Source of the DNA: Cymodocea nodosa | Taxonomy: Eukaryota; Streptophyta; Magnoliopsida; Alismatales; Cymodoceaceae | Direction: 5' to 3' | DNA length: 64,000 bases | Assembly: GCA_036874045.1 (NCBI GenBank) | Contig: CM072336.1 | Span: 23,263,501-23,327,500, forward strand | In this document: piece after piece, positions 21,725 to 34,820 of the stretch | Position numbering within the stretch: the stretch's first letter is position 1 | Layout: every line of letters starts with the position of its first letter | Notes under the pieces: model-generated | The model's input: only the letters and a program-made list of their open reading frames with translations | Told to the model about the DNA's origin: nothing | Databases searched by the model: none | Program-made: the position numbers and the translations under genes

Positions 21725-22185
21725 CTTGCCACCAAGTTTGTTTTGGCGTCAGCTTCTTTTGCCATTGGAAACAACTCATTGCCATACTATTTGTGTGGAC
21801 AACAAATCTCGACCCTAGGAGGTAATGTCATTACACCCTTAAGACAATGCATGACCATTGCTATCTCTCTCTCATGGATAGAGTACCTCTTCTTTGTTTC
21901 ATTTAACTTTCAACTCTTAAAGGTGATGAACCTCTCAACCTACATCAAAACGCTTGCAATGGCTAGATTTGAGGCATTAGTCCATACCTTGAAAGTTTTC
22001 AAGAAATCTAGTAATTAGACAATGAGTCCCTTAACTACCTTTTCTTTAAGAGTTTGAAATACCTTTGCACATTCTTTTGACCACTCTCATATTTGATCTT
22101 TCTTTAAAAGATTTGTGAGAGTGACTACAATTTTTGAATACTTCTAGATGAACCTTCAATAGTAGTTGGTCAATCCTAAGAATAA
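21725..22185 (-). pseudogene. gypsy reverse transcriptase/RNase H remnant
   Basis: On the minus strand the sequence reads, with frameshifts and stops, as the RT-RNase H joint of a gypsy pol: FLGLTNYY, then VVTLTNLLKKDQ, KECAKVFQTLKEKVV, VWTNASNLAIASVLM and SIHEREIAMVMHCLK. These match the RT connection and the start of RNase H. It is badly decayed and is cut at 21,724 by the LTR fragment. The motifs suggest a different gypsy lineage from the Athila elements on its left. Confidence 0.7.
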
Positions 22186-24370
22186 GTGTACGAGCTTCAA
22201 GGTATTTACAATAAGTACATTATAAAAACTCAATTTTAAAATTTATAACTGCAAGCGTATGGTGCCTATCATAGATAGCATGTGAGTATGGGTCAATCCA
22301 TAGGGAACTTGTTTAAAGTAAAACTCAAAATCTTGTAAGGTCAAATGTTTCTAAGCCTTTAAGATTTTCTAAGAGAAATTCAAAGAAATGAAAAGTGAAA
22401 CTCAATGTTATCTAATTATGTATTCTAATAATTTTTAGTGGTTTAACATATCCTTATCAAGTGAAAACCATCAATAGAAGTGAAGTAAACTTAAATCATT
22501 CAAGTAATACAAGGAGAGATCAAAAAAAACATAAGAATCATCAAAACTGTCTTGCCCAAAATTACTAAAATTAAGCTTAATTTTACCCCATTTTCCTTTC
22601 ATCCTACCAAATAATAAATTCACTAAAAATACAAAATGAAAGGATCATCAAGGTACAAAATAACAAAAGTAATTTTAGGGAAAAACTTCTCTTGAAGTAT
22701 TGCTAGCAGATATCTTATCAAGAGAGTGCAAAAAAATTTAGGTGATTACTAAATTACGCACTGCCAAAAGAAAGATTGTACCTCCTTGAATTCTTTTTGA
22801 AAACCAAAGAAATCAAAATTATAGAAACATAAGTCAATAATCTAACTATTCTCATTTACAAAACTAGATTCATTAAGTATAGATTCATTATTCTTTAAAG
22901 CGCAAAATCTAACCTCTAAAATAGAAAATAGGGCAATTGCGTCTCTGATTTCAAAATTTGAAAACTCTAATCAAATCATTCCAAAAAATTCTAAAAACAC
23001 TAAAAAATGAATCTACACGAAAAACCATTCAAAATTGGATCAAGAAACTCTTAAAAACTCTACTGAAAACTTGACTTTCGACTAAATTAAATTTCATTCA
23101 ATTAACTCAATGAACTTAATTCGTTGAGTTACTAGCTAACTCAACGGACCTAAGCTTAACTCCACAGACTTAGTCCGTTGAGTTATTTGTAACTCAACGG
23201 ACCTAGGCAGTGGGATACGAAAGAAATTTCTGCCCAATCTTACATTGAACTATGACACTTCTTTACCATCTATCTACACCTAAAACACATCTAATACATT
23301 CATTTACCACTATGTACACAATCAAAATTTATTTCTATGAATAAATGAAATGAAAATAAAAAGGTTAATTGAGTTAGTTACATACACTAACAACCTATGT
23401 GTAGGTATTTACGGTATTAACAAGGCTCATCCATTTTCAAATATAAATTTTATTAAACTTGTAAAGTAAAGTACCAACATTAAGATAAAGACACTAACAT
23501 TAACAACTACCCTATTAATATAAAAACATACATAAACATGAGATACAAAGTCACATATACAAACACATAACATCACAACATGCAAACACAACCAGAATGT
23601 ATACAAACATAAACAATCTACCTTCCTCATATTGATACTTGAAGCTCAGCTAACAAACACTCAAAATTCATTGAAGATGTTGTCTAAGCCTTCTCCATGT
23701 ACTACTCTTAGGCTGTCACCATCAAGGATCATCACCAAAGTAGGGAGGCTTCACATGAATTTGAAAATGCAATGTTAGTGTCATTGGATGACTTCTAACT
23801 ACAGTTCATTCCTTGCAAGAAAGGAGCAACTACAACAGTATCCTTCTCTTCTCACGAGTGTGTAAGTCTTCTCCATGTCGTTGCCTTCCACTAAGGACGT
23901 CACCGAAAATGGGAGCTCTTCGAGGGAGAGGAGGAAGTTCGATTGAAATTGGTGCTCCACAAATCTACAATAAGGGTGCCTTCTCCACGTCATTTCCATG
24001 CACCAAGGATGTCACCGGAGATGAGAGCTCTTTAAGGGAGAGGAGGAAGCTTCATTGAAATTGGTGCTCCATGAATCTGTAGCAAGGGTGCCTTCTTCAA
24101 GTCTTCTCCACATCATTGCCTTGCACCAAGGATGCCATCGGAGATGGGAAGATAGTGGGAAACTCAAACTACAGTCATGAAGGTTTTCTTCTTTATGCTA
24201 GGGGTAGGGAGGAGTGAAAAGATCGAGAAAGAGTGTTTTTAATGTCGTAGGTTGTGCTTTTTTATGAGAGAGAGAGATGACTAACAGTTGCTTGATAGGA
24301 GTGGCTAAAGATCGTGGCTAAGGTGTGAGAGGAGGTCGACGATGTTGGAGTTGGTAGTTGGCCATTTTCT
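22186..24370 (-). repeat. degenerate LTR-like block, probably Athila/Tat type
   Basis: No gene is visible. On the minus strand, 22,320-22,200 has TTCCCTATGGATTGACCC followed by a TTGCAG block. This is similar in layout to the GTGGGATCGACCTGTACTTG...ACTTGCAG part near the end of the family LTRs (about 14,173-14,225). The same GTTGAGTTA palindromes occur at 23,123-23,144 and 23,177-23,198. GC-richer sequence at 23,680-24,370 has a tandem repeat (next entry). The exact ends and the element type are not resolved. Confidence 0.4.
23868..24150. repeat. tandem repeat, about 112-123 bp unit, 2.4 copies
   Basis: Units start near 23,868, 23,980 and 24,103 with CTTCTCCA followed by a CATTGCC/CATTTCC stretch, then AAGGA.G.CA.CGGAGATG.GAG. 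and ATTGAAATTGGTGCTCCA. The third copy is cut short. The spacing differs slightly (112, then 123). Confidence 0.7.
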
Positions 24371-27300
24371 CAATTCCCAAAATGCCCATGTCATCTCTTT
24401 TGATTTTACTTTACAACCAAATAACTTAAATCATATTAATAATCAAACATTAGACATAATAAAAATTATCTAAATAAACTAAAGCAATAAACATCTAATA
24501 TATGATCAAAATGTACTTCCAAACATTAAGTATAAAATATGTAGTTTAATTTGTGCATTTAAACGTATTTGAACTTAAATAACATGCATATATATTTAAA
24601 AGTACATTACATATAATTTCTCATAATATTTTCACATTATAATCATAATATGCATAAATAATAACATATAGAATAACACAAATTGACACTATACAATAAG
24701 CATAACTTTGCAATGTTCCTTAACATTGTCTACTTAATGATCATTGTAACTTTTCACGAGTCCATTTAGATGTTTTCATGCATTACGATGTGACTAAGGT
24801 ATTACGTTTCCTTCCTCATGAATGAACACTTATCTTTATTGAGATAAAGTTGAAACTCTTGTAATTTCCCTAAAATGTTCCTCAAGTGTTATATCTACTT
24901 TTGCAGACAAATAGAGCTACATGTAACTTTTGCCACATGACGTGAGACCAATGCCACTCTTAGGCAAGTTGTTGAATGTTCGCCACCATGAATGGATGAA
25001 AGCACTATGGTGCAAACACTAATGTTGTTGCTACGAACAGATGGTAAGTGCAAGCCCCTATTTGTTGTTTTTTAGATATGCTTGGGTGCTATTGTTGATG
25101 ATGCATGGAGGAAGAGTGGATGGAAGATGAAGTTGAAACGCACCACTATCTTCAAACACTTTCCTTGCACCTCCACATGCAAAGCATGACAACTTGCCAA
25201 ACGATTGTCGGCTGCATCCGAAACACACATTTTCATGTTGCGCAATCAATTTCGCAAACTCAAGAAAATCAACACTTAGTCCATGGCGAATGGATTACCT
25301 TCTCTTGACCAAAGGCATCGTCGAGTCACAACTTTTAGAGCACCACCATCCGATTTCGACCTTATCGAATTCATCACTAACGGACATGGACATGAGTATA
25401 AGGAGTTCCTCACCTTCATTCATTTCAATTCCTCAACCAGTTTTGACGATTTTTATGATTTACCTTTGGAGGAAGAATACCTCCAAAAGCATGTGGTGGA
25501 ACCTACCTGCTCAACAATCGTAGAAAGAAGCAAGCCAATCCAACAACCATAGGTGAGGACGTCGTAATATGTCTGGCTGTGGAGGGCACCATGGACACCA
25601 CCAACATGATCGTAGCTATTCACCCCTCGCCTAACCCTCTATGATTTATTCCATTCCAACCTTTAATTTGTTTACGTGAGTATGCCATACTAGATTTACA
25701 ATCGTATGGGTCATATAGCTTGTGTCTGCATGGAAAGGAGAAATTTTACATATACCATTGGCATCACCAATGATCTCAACATGTCCCTGAATCAAAAATA
25801 GTGCATAGATTCTAGTGCTACTGAACATACATATGACACTACATCTTTGACAAAGATTGTAGGGTATCTTTGACGAAGTATTTTTAAACAAGAATCAGTG
25901 AAAATTTCTTTGATTGAAGGATATCTTTGACAATGATTTATTTTTAGTTCCATTTGTTTGGGTTCTTAATAATATGAAAGCAGTTTAGTTAAAATCCAAA
26001 TATATAATTTGGTTCATAGTTAGAACCATGTAAACCCTTAATTGTAGTTATATAAGTTTTTAAATTTTCAATGCCATCGATGAAAATATTTTAATTTGAA
26101 AAATATACGAGTTATTTCTTATCTTTTCTCATCCTGTTACGTAAATAATTGTTATATATATACTATTGTTAAAAAGAATTTATTTCTCATCCTTTACTTT
26201 TACATTATTTCTAGATGTACAAATCCCCACTAAGTTTCATGTCTTGTAACAAACTTAATATATGCAACTAATTATTTCATGTTTATCAACAAGAATTACA
26301 TTATCAAAATCAATCGAGAATTAATTTCATTCCTAACATTTTTGAACTAGCTTGTCCCATTTAACGTGATCATTGGCATCATATATTAATGTGTTAAACA
26401 TTGATTGTATAGATGCTATTGTCACCTTGACGTCCACATAGCAAAGAACTTGTGGAATCCTTGCTGCCCTCTCCCCACACATCAATCAAATGAAATACAT
26501 CATTAAAAATTGTGGCATCAATTCTCTCTTGTGCAATTGAAGTTATTATACATATATCGCCCATCATATGATGCCACATATAATTACATAATTGCTTTTA
26601 TAAGACAATTGAAATGACGTTATAACGACTTAAAAAAGCCTATCTAATTTTACCGTGAGAAATAATTTTTATTTAAATCTGGAAGCAATATATCACATTG
26701 CCTGAAATTTAATCGCCTTAAAGCTTATTATTATTTATTTGCGGTTTACTTCTTCTTTCTAGTTGGGCTTCTCGAAAGGTTAAGCCCCATGGATTTTACT
26801 TGGGCTTAGGCCCATGGATTTGTGCAGCCGGTGCCTGCACGTCTTTACAATTTTCTAAAGTGTAATCCCCTACTTACCCCCATTCTCCTTAAATTTCACA
26901 TGAATGAATCGTTTTCTATTCTCCTCCTCCTCCTATCTTTCAATGCTGAAGAGTAAACATGTAAATTTTGTTTGGAAGATTTATTAGGTAACTATAATTA
27001 CATGGTAATGTATTGATCTTTTAAGGTATGAACGAGGACCATTTTCTGCAAGGAAAAAGAAGAAATCTCAAGTGCTACAGTCCTACTTGGAATCTCAACC
27101 CATATAGTGCTCCAAATTGTTGCTGTTGTATTGGTTGACTATAATATATATGTAATGTAATGTAACATAATTAAATTATATTATTTAAATCTTCATAATT
27201 GTAAGCATTGATATTTAATACTAAGAAAATTTAGTTCTTTGAGATATCGTATGTTTAGTTATTGAATAATTCAAAGAAATATCCGATTGGATTGCAATGT

Positions 27301-28417
27301 CAAGTGAAACTTAACATCAAAGAATTTGTTGTTGACATTTAAAATGACTTATAAGATCTCATTTAGATGTTTAGTCTATTTAGACGTGCAAAGATCCTTA
27401 ACACCTTACTTGTATGTACTTGGAAGTGTTTACTCTTCCGATTCGCCAACAACATAATTTATCCACTTAATTGTTTAAGTCACATTGCACTTCACTTGCA
27501 CTCCGTATAGATTTTTCTTAATTTACGTATCCTTAGTGTTAAACTATGTGACAATTTTATTTTTTCTCATCTCCTCTTTCCTTTCTTGGTAGCTTGTAAG
27601 TGAGGATTGAACATTAAAGACTAAGAGAAATGCTGCAAGCTATCAAACTACTTTAATAGAAACGAGAACATATGACTATGGTCTTTGTGGCAGATTTGCC
27701 CAAATTAAACGTAGATATAACATAAAGCCATACGAGCAATTGATGATTGATTGACTGACTTAAGAGACTTTCACAGTTAATCAATTATAATACTTTTGAA
27801 ATTTAATTATTATCAAAGAGGTTGTTACAATCGCTTGGTGAAACATAAGAAAGATGTAAAAAAAATTAAACCAACAATTCAGAAATTTTATGGTATAGAC
27901 TTATTTTATCAAAGTTCTAATTATTTTTATTCATAATTACACATCAATAATTTCTATCTCATATGCTATGTTCAATTTACACATGATTTTCATTATTTCG
28001 TAATATAGATCGAGTAATAGTAGATATGAATCAACCAAGGGAACATTTACACCATTCTAGTTAGTTAGTCAGTCTATGGGTTGACGTTTAAATGTGATTA
28101 ATTTTGAAATGCTCGAGCTGTGTATAGAACATCAATTTACACGAAGAAATTGACAACCTTATTCTTCCGTGACTGAGCTGGCTCTGCGTGTGTACCAAAG
28201 GCCAGGAGGCGAAGGGGAAAAGCAAGACCCAACAATGGTTGAGGAGGACACATGATTGGAGGCAAGTTGGCATACATCATGAGAAAGAATCAAGACAACA
28301 GCCTCTTTTCCTTTTGTATCTATCAAAGTCTCCAAAGTGGCATCCCTTGCTAGCTAGATTTTTCACCGAGAACATGGGATGAGCACCAATAGACGTAGGA
28401 GTTGTGTGCAAGGCCAT
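24371..28417. other. AT-rich intergenic sequence
   Basis: No gene is recognised. Short ORFs near 25,105-25,550 overlap one another in several frames and match nothing known. The rest is AT-rich spacer with no clear repeat. Confidence 0.5.
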
Positions 28418-28455
28418 GAAGAAGAAGAAGAAGAAGAAGAAGAAGAAGAAGAAGA
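28418..28455. repeat. (GAA)n microsatellite
   Basis: About 12 GAA units, ending before GACGGAGACG. They create apparent poly-Glu and poly-Ser ORFs on both strands, which are not taken as genes. Confidence 0.95.
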
Positions 28456-28837
28456 CGGAGACGAACAAGAGAGGAAAATGAAAGGAATATCTGTGGTTAA
28501 AAGCCACTCACCTTTTGTCAAATCGATATGGACACCAAAGAAGATCGATTCCGATGGAAGGGATACCGGTCCCCCAGACAAAGGCAAGTAGGGTACTGTT
28601 TACAATTCACGACCTCGACGTTCTTGGTCTACCTACGATGGAGCCGTGCATATATTCGATCTTGTTTGGAGTTGGAAAGGGAACCCATCAACATGCCTGC
28701 ATGGAACCTATCAACCAATTAAGGCAGGTACTAGTAATAAAAGCATTAATAATAATAATCTTCTTCAAAACATAAGTGTCCAGGTTCGACTATATTATCA
28801 ACTCCAACAGCGGACGGGTGAGATGAGATATCAATCA

Positions 28838-28839
<2 letters not shown>

Positions 28840-28919
<80 letters not shown>

Positions 28920-28946
28920 ATAATATATGTGTGTGTGTGTGTTTGT
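28840..28946. repeat. (TCTA)n microsatellite followed by (TG)n
   Basis: About 20 TATC units to 28,918, then ATATATGTGTGTGTG to 28,946. Confidence 0.95.
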
Positions 28947-31900
28947 GTATGTATGGCGAGCTTCTGGAACCATGCAAAGGCTTAGGTATTCGCTGTGGAA
29001 CGCATCTGCGTGCGTCACGTCCGGTCGGTGCGCGACCACGTGATTCGGTTTCTTCGCATGCGCGGGCTCGTCGATCGTCGGCGCATCGATGCCCGAAGGC
29101 AGAAGCCGCCATATATGTCGCGCCATGTGCACGGTCTCCGGCCGTATTACCTCTCTCGATCGCTTTCCTCCTCCCGGTCGATGCCCCGCCATCTAGAACC
29201 AGAATCTACTCACCCAAAAGCAGCGTGGGCAAATTAAATCAATCTAGCTCGTTGTTAATTATTTCCACCAACTTTGTTCATTAATTGGGTACGTGCGTAC
29301 CATCGATCATCGGTGCATTCCGACCGATCTGGCCTTGACTTCGTTGCTTCTGATCACAGAAATCAATCAAATTTCTTTTTAGAATAATCAATGTTATATA
29401 TATGAAGCGAATCCGACCGCAATCTCCAGATCTCGCTTGAGTCATACGACGTTGATGATCTCACGCATGAGTGATAAATACATATATATATAAAGGACGT
29501 GTACTTTCTTGTATAATTAAAGGCCCATCCATGGTCGAGGATGATTTGGAGTGGACTTTAACGATACGATCGAATCCCATAAATTGCCTTTAATTTTCTT
29601 TTTGTATTGCCCACTGTTGACTTTGCATGCATGTATGGCATGATATTCGATCTTCTCTGCATTCTTTATTTCCCTATATACCATACTGAAAATTAAAGTA
29701 CAAGTTGCGCTGTTGTGTAATTTTTGTTAATTTAATACAGTCGATCAAGAGACAAAAGTGAAATATTAAACAACGAAACGATTAAAGGAGGCGATAAGGT
29801 TCAATGGTGAACAATCCATGGAACAAATTCCCTAACCTAACTGCATGTACTCTCTCATCTTAGCAAAACACCTGTGGTCAAAGTTATTCTACCACCACCA
29901 CCACCACCACCGCACCACCACCGCCACCGCCAATGATTTACGTTTGCGAAATGTTCTCATTTTATAGTGACCAAGGTTGCAAAATCAATCATTCTCCTCG
30001 ACATACATATATATATATATATATATATTTTTTTTTTATATCAGAGTTTAGTAAAATAAGAGAAGGAGAGTTTGGATACAAAACAACCAATCTGACATAA
30101 GAATTCTAAGAGTAATCAATCAATATTCTCCTATAATGTCGACCACCTCTATCTTGGTAGACCAAATTATTTGGAGTATTGGAACACGAGAGTTCATCCA
30201 CGCAGAGCTCATTCATTGCCTGTTATTTAAGTTTCAATATATTTCGACGATGGTACTGGAATTTCAAGAAAAATACATGAGCTTGGACGATCGAAGCGAG
30301 CTTATTTCCCCTTTCAACTCAAAATCATCCCTAGCTAGCTGTGTGACGAACTGGAATTTTTCCAGCGTATCAAAAAAGGCGCTGCTGATCGGAGAAAGAT
30401 TACAAACCCAAACAAAAGAAGGCAGGCACATAGATTGATGGAATAAGTCCATGGGACCATTAACCAAGAATGACCCGCGAATAATCCATAAATAATCTAT
30501 ATGAATATTATTAGCCTTCTTCATGATCGATCAGGAAATATAATCTTGGAAGACGGAAGATATGTACATCATTATTCGGATGCGCGCGAAGCTAACGCTG
30601 ACGAATATCACGTACATCTTTCCATATGCCATACATTGAATGAATATATATATATGTTTTGATTTGATTGGTAGGAAAGGCATGTGGTTGTGGAAATCAC
30701 GTTATATTTTCGACTTCCGAAATCAAAGTGCACCTTCCGCCTGCACCCGATTCACAATTAGAAAATTCCCCATTAGCATTACCGAAGAAAATAGACAATT
30801 AAAAAATCCCCAACATTGATCTTATGCCGGAATTTCTTAATTATCAAAAAGAAAATCATGTGCCGGAATTGTTGACTCGATCAACGAAAGCGCACATGAT
30901 CGATCATTGCCGCCGGCACAAGTTTCCAAACGCAACTCTACTTACGTGTATATTTATTTATTCATCGGCTCTTCACCGCCGACCACCTTCGGCACACCGG
31001 CCGAAACGCCGATTACGTCGCTGCATGCGTACGTATTGTTCACGGTGGGATCATAACGAGAGAAGATGTCATGCCTTAAATTAATTCATGAATTATGAGA
31101 GAAATTTGATGACTAATTAATGCGGTCTAATTGATCAATGAGATGATAATTTGTTTATTCTTGATTTTCAAATTTAGACAAAAATAATACATTATCAAAA
31201 AATTGGTGGAATAATTTGTTATGGATAGTACAATTGATAAAGGAACGAGTCTTGAATTCAAATTAAGACAAAATCATTATTAATATTAACAATGTATATA
31301 TTCTTGTATCTTTCTTTGATGCTACAAATCACAAGTGTCTTTCTTTGACTCCGCCAATCAAAAATACATTCTTGTTCGTATTTTTGAGATTTTACATCTT
31401 AAATACTATATTTCTGATTTTTCATCACCTTTATGGTTGAGCTCCAATTTTAAGTTTTTTATTTTTCGCAAATCTTATTTTCAAACTTGGTTTTGTCTGA
31501 ATAGCTTCTGTTTCTTCATGATATTGAAAGCATTTTTTCTTTGATTTGAATCGAAGAAATTCTTCTTTCATAGGATTGATTTGTAAGGAAATGGAAGGCT
31601 AGCTATGCTATCCACTATTGATTATCTAAGTACTTTTTGTTGATTTAAAAGTCTTTTTTTTCTTACCCCTATTTAATTTCCAAGGTGAAATTAATGGTCA
31701 TGGATTGAAACTAACTACCGAGAGATCAATCATCATAATCAAGAAAAAAAAGCCATGAATTCAAGTCTACATAAAAGTATGTCCAATATTAAAAAAAATA
31801 TAAACATCATATTTAATGGTTAAATGGAAAGTCATGGGTACAACATATGATATGATAGGTGCCATGGTACTTCTTTTCACTATTCCCAAAGCATATATAT

Positions 31901-33052
31901 ATATTATGTAAAATAAAGGACATATAATTGGTGTATCCAATCAAGAGAAAGATTGGTCAAAAGTATGTGGGCTTTACGCCTACTAAAAAACAAGCTTATT
32001 GCATTGCATGTGTTCCAAATCACCACTGGTAAATGTCCGAAAAGTAGATTCCAAGGTAAGAATATCTTTTGATCTGATCTTAATTTCCGTGATGAGAGAA
32101 TATCCCTTTTCCATAATCATCAGACAATCAAATAAAACGGAAAAAAATTCAACAGCCTGCTCAGATTTCTGCTTAATACTCATGAAGAGAAAAAATGTGT
32201 ATACTCTAATCTTCTCTTCCTTATTGATATATGTTCCTCTCTCTTCCATTTTCTTTTCTCTTTTTTGTTATTCTTATCTTCTTTATCCTTAGTCTTAAAT
32301 AGATATTCGTTAAATTTAAGTTGGAACATGTGAAAATTTTTTAACTAAATTAATATCTATCAGGTCCTTCTCTTATAACTATATATATATGTGTGTGTGT
32401 ATGTATGCATACACACATTTATAAAGTCTACTTATTACATGCTTTCAATGTGAAATTGAGACAAAAACAGCAAACAAAGTATTACGATTTGTCCAAATGG
32501 AAAAGTCACCAAACAAAAGAAGGAAGAGGAGTGATGCTCTCAGCATGCATGACTGGTCTCCATTTCCTTGTATAAGGTTCTATTCTTTCCACTGTTCATT
32601 GTTTCTTGCGCACCTTTCTTCTCAAGAAGGTTCTCCCAATGGGGATGACGATGTTGTCTTTCACATGGTGACGTAAGGTCAAATCCCCCCTCAAGGTTTC
32701 CACCACAAGCGCGCTATTATATTATACAGATGGAGCTATGGGTCTGCTCAAAAGGTGAGACGTATATATGGAACAACTTAAACATATATGTTGAGGTCAG
32801 TGAACAAGAATATATATTTATTGATTGAGAGGATCGATAACGTGACTTGCGTGCTTGCAGGCATCCATGATATGTGAGTGTGGGCTTGGAATTAACCATG
32901 GAACATACTTTTTCTGAGAATTAACAAATCCGTTCTGTGAGGATATCCCAGTGATGAACAAGCCTAGATGGCGTGGTTGATCCAAGGCCTTAAAGGGTGG
33001 TCGAGAATGTAATTAATCGCTCTCTCTTCCTCATCACACTCCTTCTACCTAG
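28947..33052. other. intergenic sequence upstream of FT-like gene
   Basis: No gene is recognised. A GC-richer island lies at 28,960-29,200 without a supported ORF. A (CCA)n run lies at 29,891-29,930 and TA runs lie near 30,006-30,030 and 32,380. Short ORFs here match nothing known. Part of the FT-like gene's promoter will lie in the right end. Confidence 0.5.
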
Positions 33053-33064
33053 TTCTATATATAT
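33053..33064 (+). promoter_or_regulatory. candidate TATA box of FT-like gene
   Basis: TCTATATATATA lies about 120 bases before the ATG, followed by a CT-rich stretch as expected of a 5' UTR. No transcript start can be seen directly. Confidence 0.45.
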
Positions 33065-33182
33065 ACATGCCTCCTGCTCTTCCCCTCCATCCACATCGAT
33101 CACTCCAGCCATATATTCGCCAGGGAGAGAGCTAGCTGGTAATTAGTAGGAGGCGGGTACTGTTCGCTGGCGGTTGCTTGAT

Positions 33183-34688
33183 ATGACAAGGGGTAGCAAC
33201 AGCACCGCAATGTCCAGAGACCCATTGGTTGTCGGCCGGGTGGTCGGCGACGTGCTGGACCCCTTCGTCAGAACCCTTCCTTTCCGAGTTACGTACAACG
33301 GAAAGGAGATCGGCAACGGGTGCGAGCTCAGGACCGCCGCCGTGGCCTCCCCTCCCAGGGTGGAGGTTGGAGGAGACGACATGAGGACACTCTACTCACT
33401 TGTAAGCATACATACCCAACCATCTCTGAAAGTTCTTTTAAAAACAATTGCTAGCGAGAGAGCGAACCATACTTTAAGTTCAAATTAACTACCAAATGTG
33501 TGTGTGTGTGTGTGTATCTTCATCGTTTAATGCTTTTCTTTAACGTTTTATATGGGATAAATATTAATATTGCGCATGCAATTCACAGGTCATGGTGGAT
33601 CCAGACTCGCCAAGCCCAAGTAATCCTACTTCCAGGGAATACTTGCACTGGTTGGTAACTTGCACTCGCTTTAATCTGTTTTTCACAATCCGGTTCCCAA
33701 TACTATCTCTTCTATGGTGTAATTATATATGGGCTTGTTACTCTAAACATCACGGCAACAATATATATTTATATGTATATTTATTTCAACTGGATATCGC
33801 CGATCCATTTTTCTGCCCATTTAAACTTGTCAGCTGTTGGATCTCCTCCTGATCATCTGCTTTCATGCATGGCTTCATGCAGGTTGGTTGTCAACATACC
33901 TGGAACAACTAATGCAAGCTTCGGTGAGTTTTGTGCTTCACACATATTTTCTCTTACTAATTCTAATCAACTTCAATAGTTTAATATCTAATCGATAATT
34001 GTAGATAACGTAAAAACAATATCACCGTAAAAAAATTAAAAAATGTGAGACCATATATATATATACACCGTCCATCAGGGCGATGCGGCCTCATGGTGCA
34101 TGAGGTGAGGAATCGTTTTTGGACGGACAGGATTTTGCCACGTCGAGCATGCACCACATTTGCCGAATCAAATTATCAAATTGCCTCCCTCGTACAAGGA
34201 AGGAACTGATTCTAGCGTTCTTTATTTATTGCCGCTCGTCTTCGGTAGCTATTTTTTTTTCCCATTTATGGCATGTTACTGACATATATATAAAAAGCAA
34301 GGGAAGGGAGAATAACATCACGAGCCGGCCACTAAAAAAATTAAGATGCACGCATCTCCAACTTTGAAAAAGGGCACAAAGAAAGATATATGCATATATT
34401 TATATATATATGTATACTTCTTATGAGGGAATCAAATATATATATATATCTATGCATATTGCAGGGCAAGTGGTGGAGAGCTACGAGAATCCACGACCAA
34501 CGGCCGGGATCCACCGCATCGTATTCATCCTGTTTCACCAGCCCACTCGACTGGTGGTGGAGAAACCAGGATGGAGGCAGCAATTCAACAGCAGAGATTT
34601 CGCTGAGTTCAACGAGCTCCGCCCGGTGAACGCCGTGTACTTCAACTGCCAGAGGGAGTCTGGCTCCGGCGGAAGGCGCTTCCTTTGA
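33183..34688 (+). CDS. FLOWERING LOCUS T-like PEBP protein
   Basis: Exons 33,183-33,401, 33,589-33,650, 33,883-33,923 and 34,465-34,688 join in frame to 181 residues. Exon lengths of 62 and 41 for the second and third are those of the FT/TFL1 family, and every junction has GT..AG. The first ATG (33,183) adds a short N-terminal extension before MSRDPLVV at 33,210, a second possible start. PEBP motifs [10 protein letters not shown] and GIHR are present. Tyr91 (SREYLHW; FT Tyr85) and Gln146 (GWRQ; FT Gln140) are the FT-type residues, not the TFL1-type His and Asp. Two parts differ from florigens: FT Tyr134 is Glu140 here (VVEKPGW), and the Leu-Tyr-Asn triad of segment C is replaced by FNE with one residue lost. 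FT proteins move from leaf to apex and act with FD through 14-3-3. This one is FT-clade by residues but may have a changed role. Confidence 0.92.
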
Positions 34689-34704
34689 TGCATGGTCGTC
34701 TAAT

Positions 34705-34705
34705 A

Positions 34706-34760
<55 letters not shown>

Positions 34761-34820
34761 CTATCTATCTATCTACCTACCTTTCTTTCTTTCTTTCTAT
34801 AATATGTGTGTGTGTGTGAT
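34705..34820. repeat. compound microsatellite (TA)n (CTAT)n (CTTT)n (TG)n
   Basis: A run of simple repeats begins about 17 bases after the stop of the FT-like gene, probably within its 3' UTR. Confidence 0.9.

Noticed and set aside
21743..22018. Plus-strand ORF of 91 codons
   Set aside because: It is the antisense shadow of the gypsy RNase H remnant, which makes sense only on the minus strand.
25058..25552. Overlapping ORFs in three frames
   Set aside because: No family recognised; mutual overlap and lack of motifs suggest chance.
28363..29284. Overlapping ORFs with poly-Glu, poly-Ser and YLSIYLSI stretches
   Set aside because: Products of (GAA)n and (TCTA)n microsatellites; no family support.
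33174..33182. Upstream start for the FT-like protein
   Set aside because: The codon at 33,174 is TTG; the first ATG is at 33,183.
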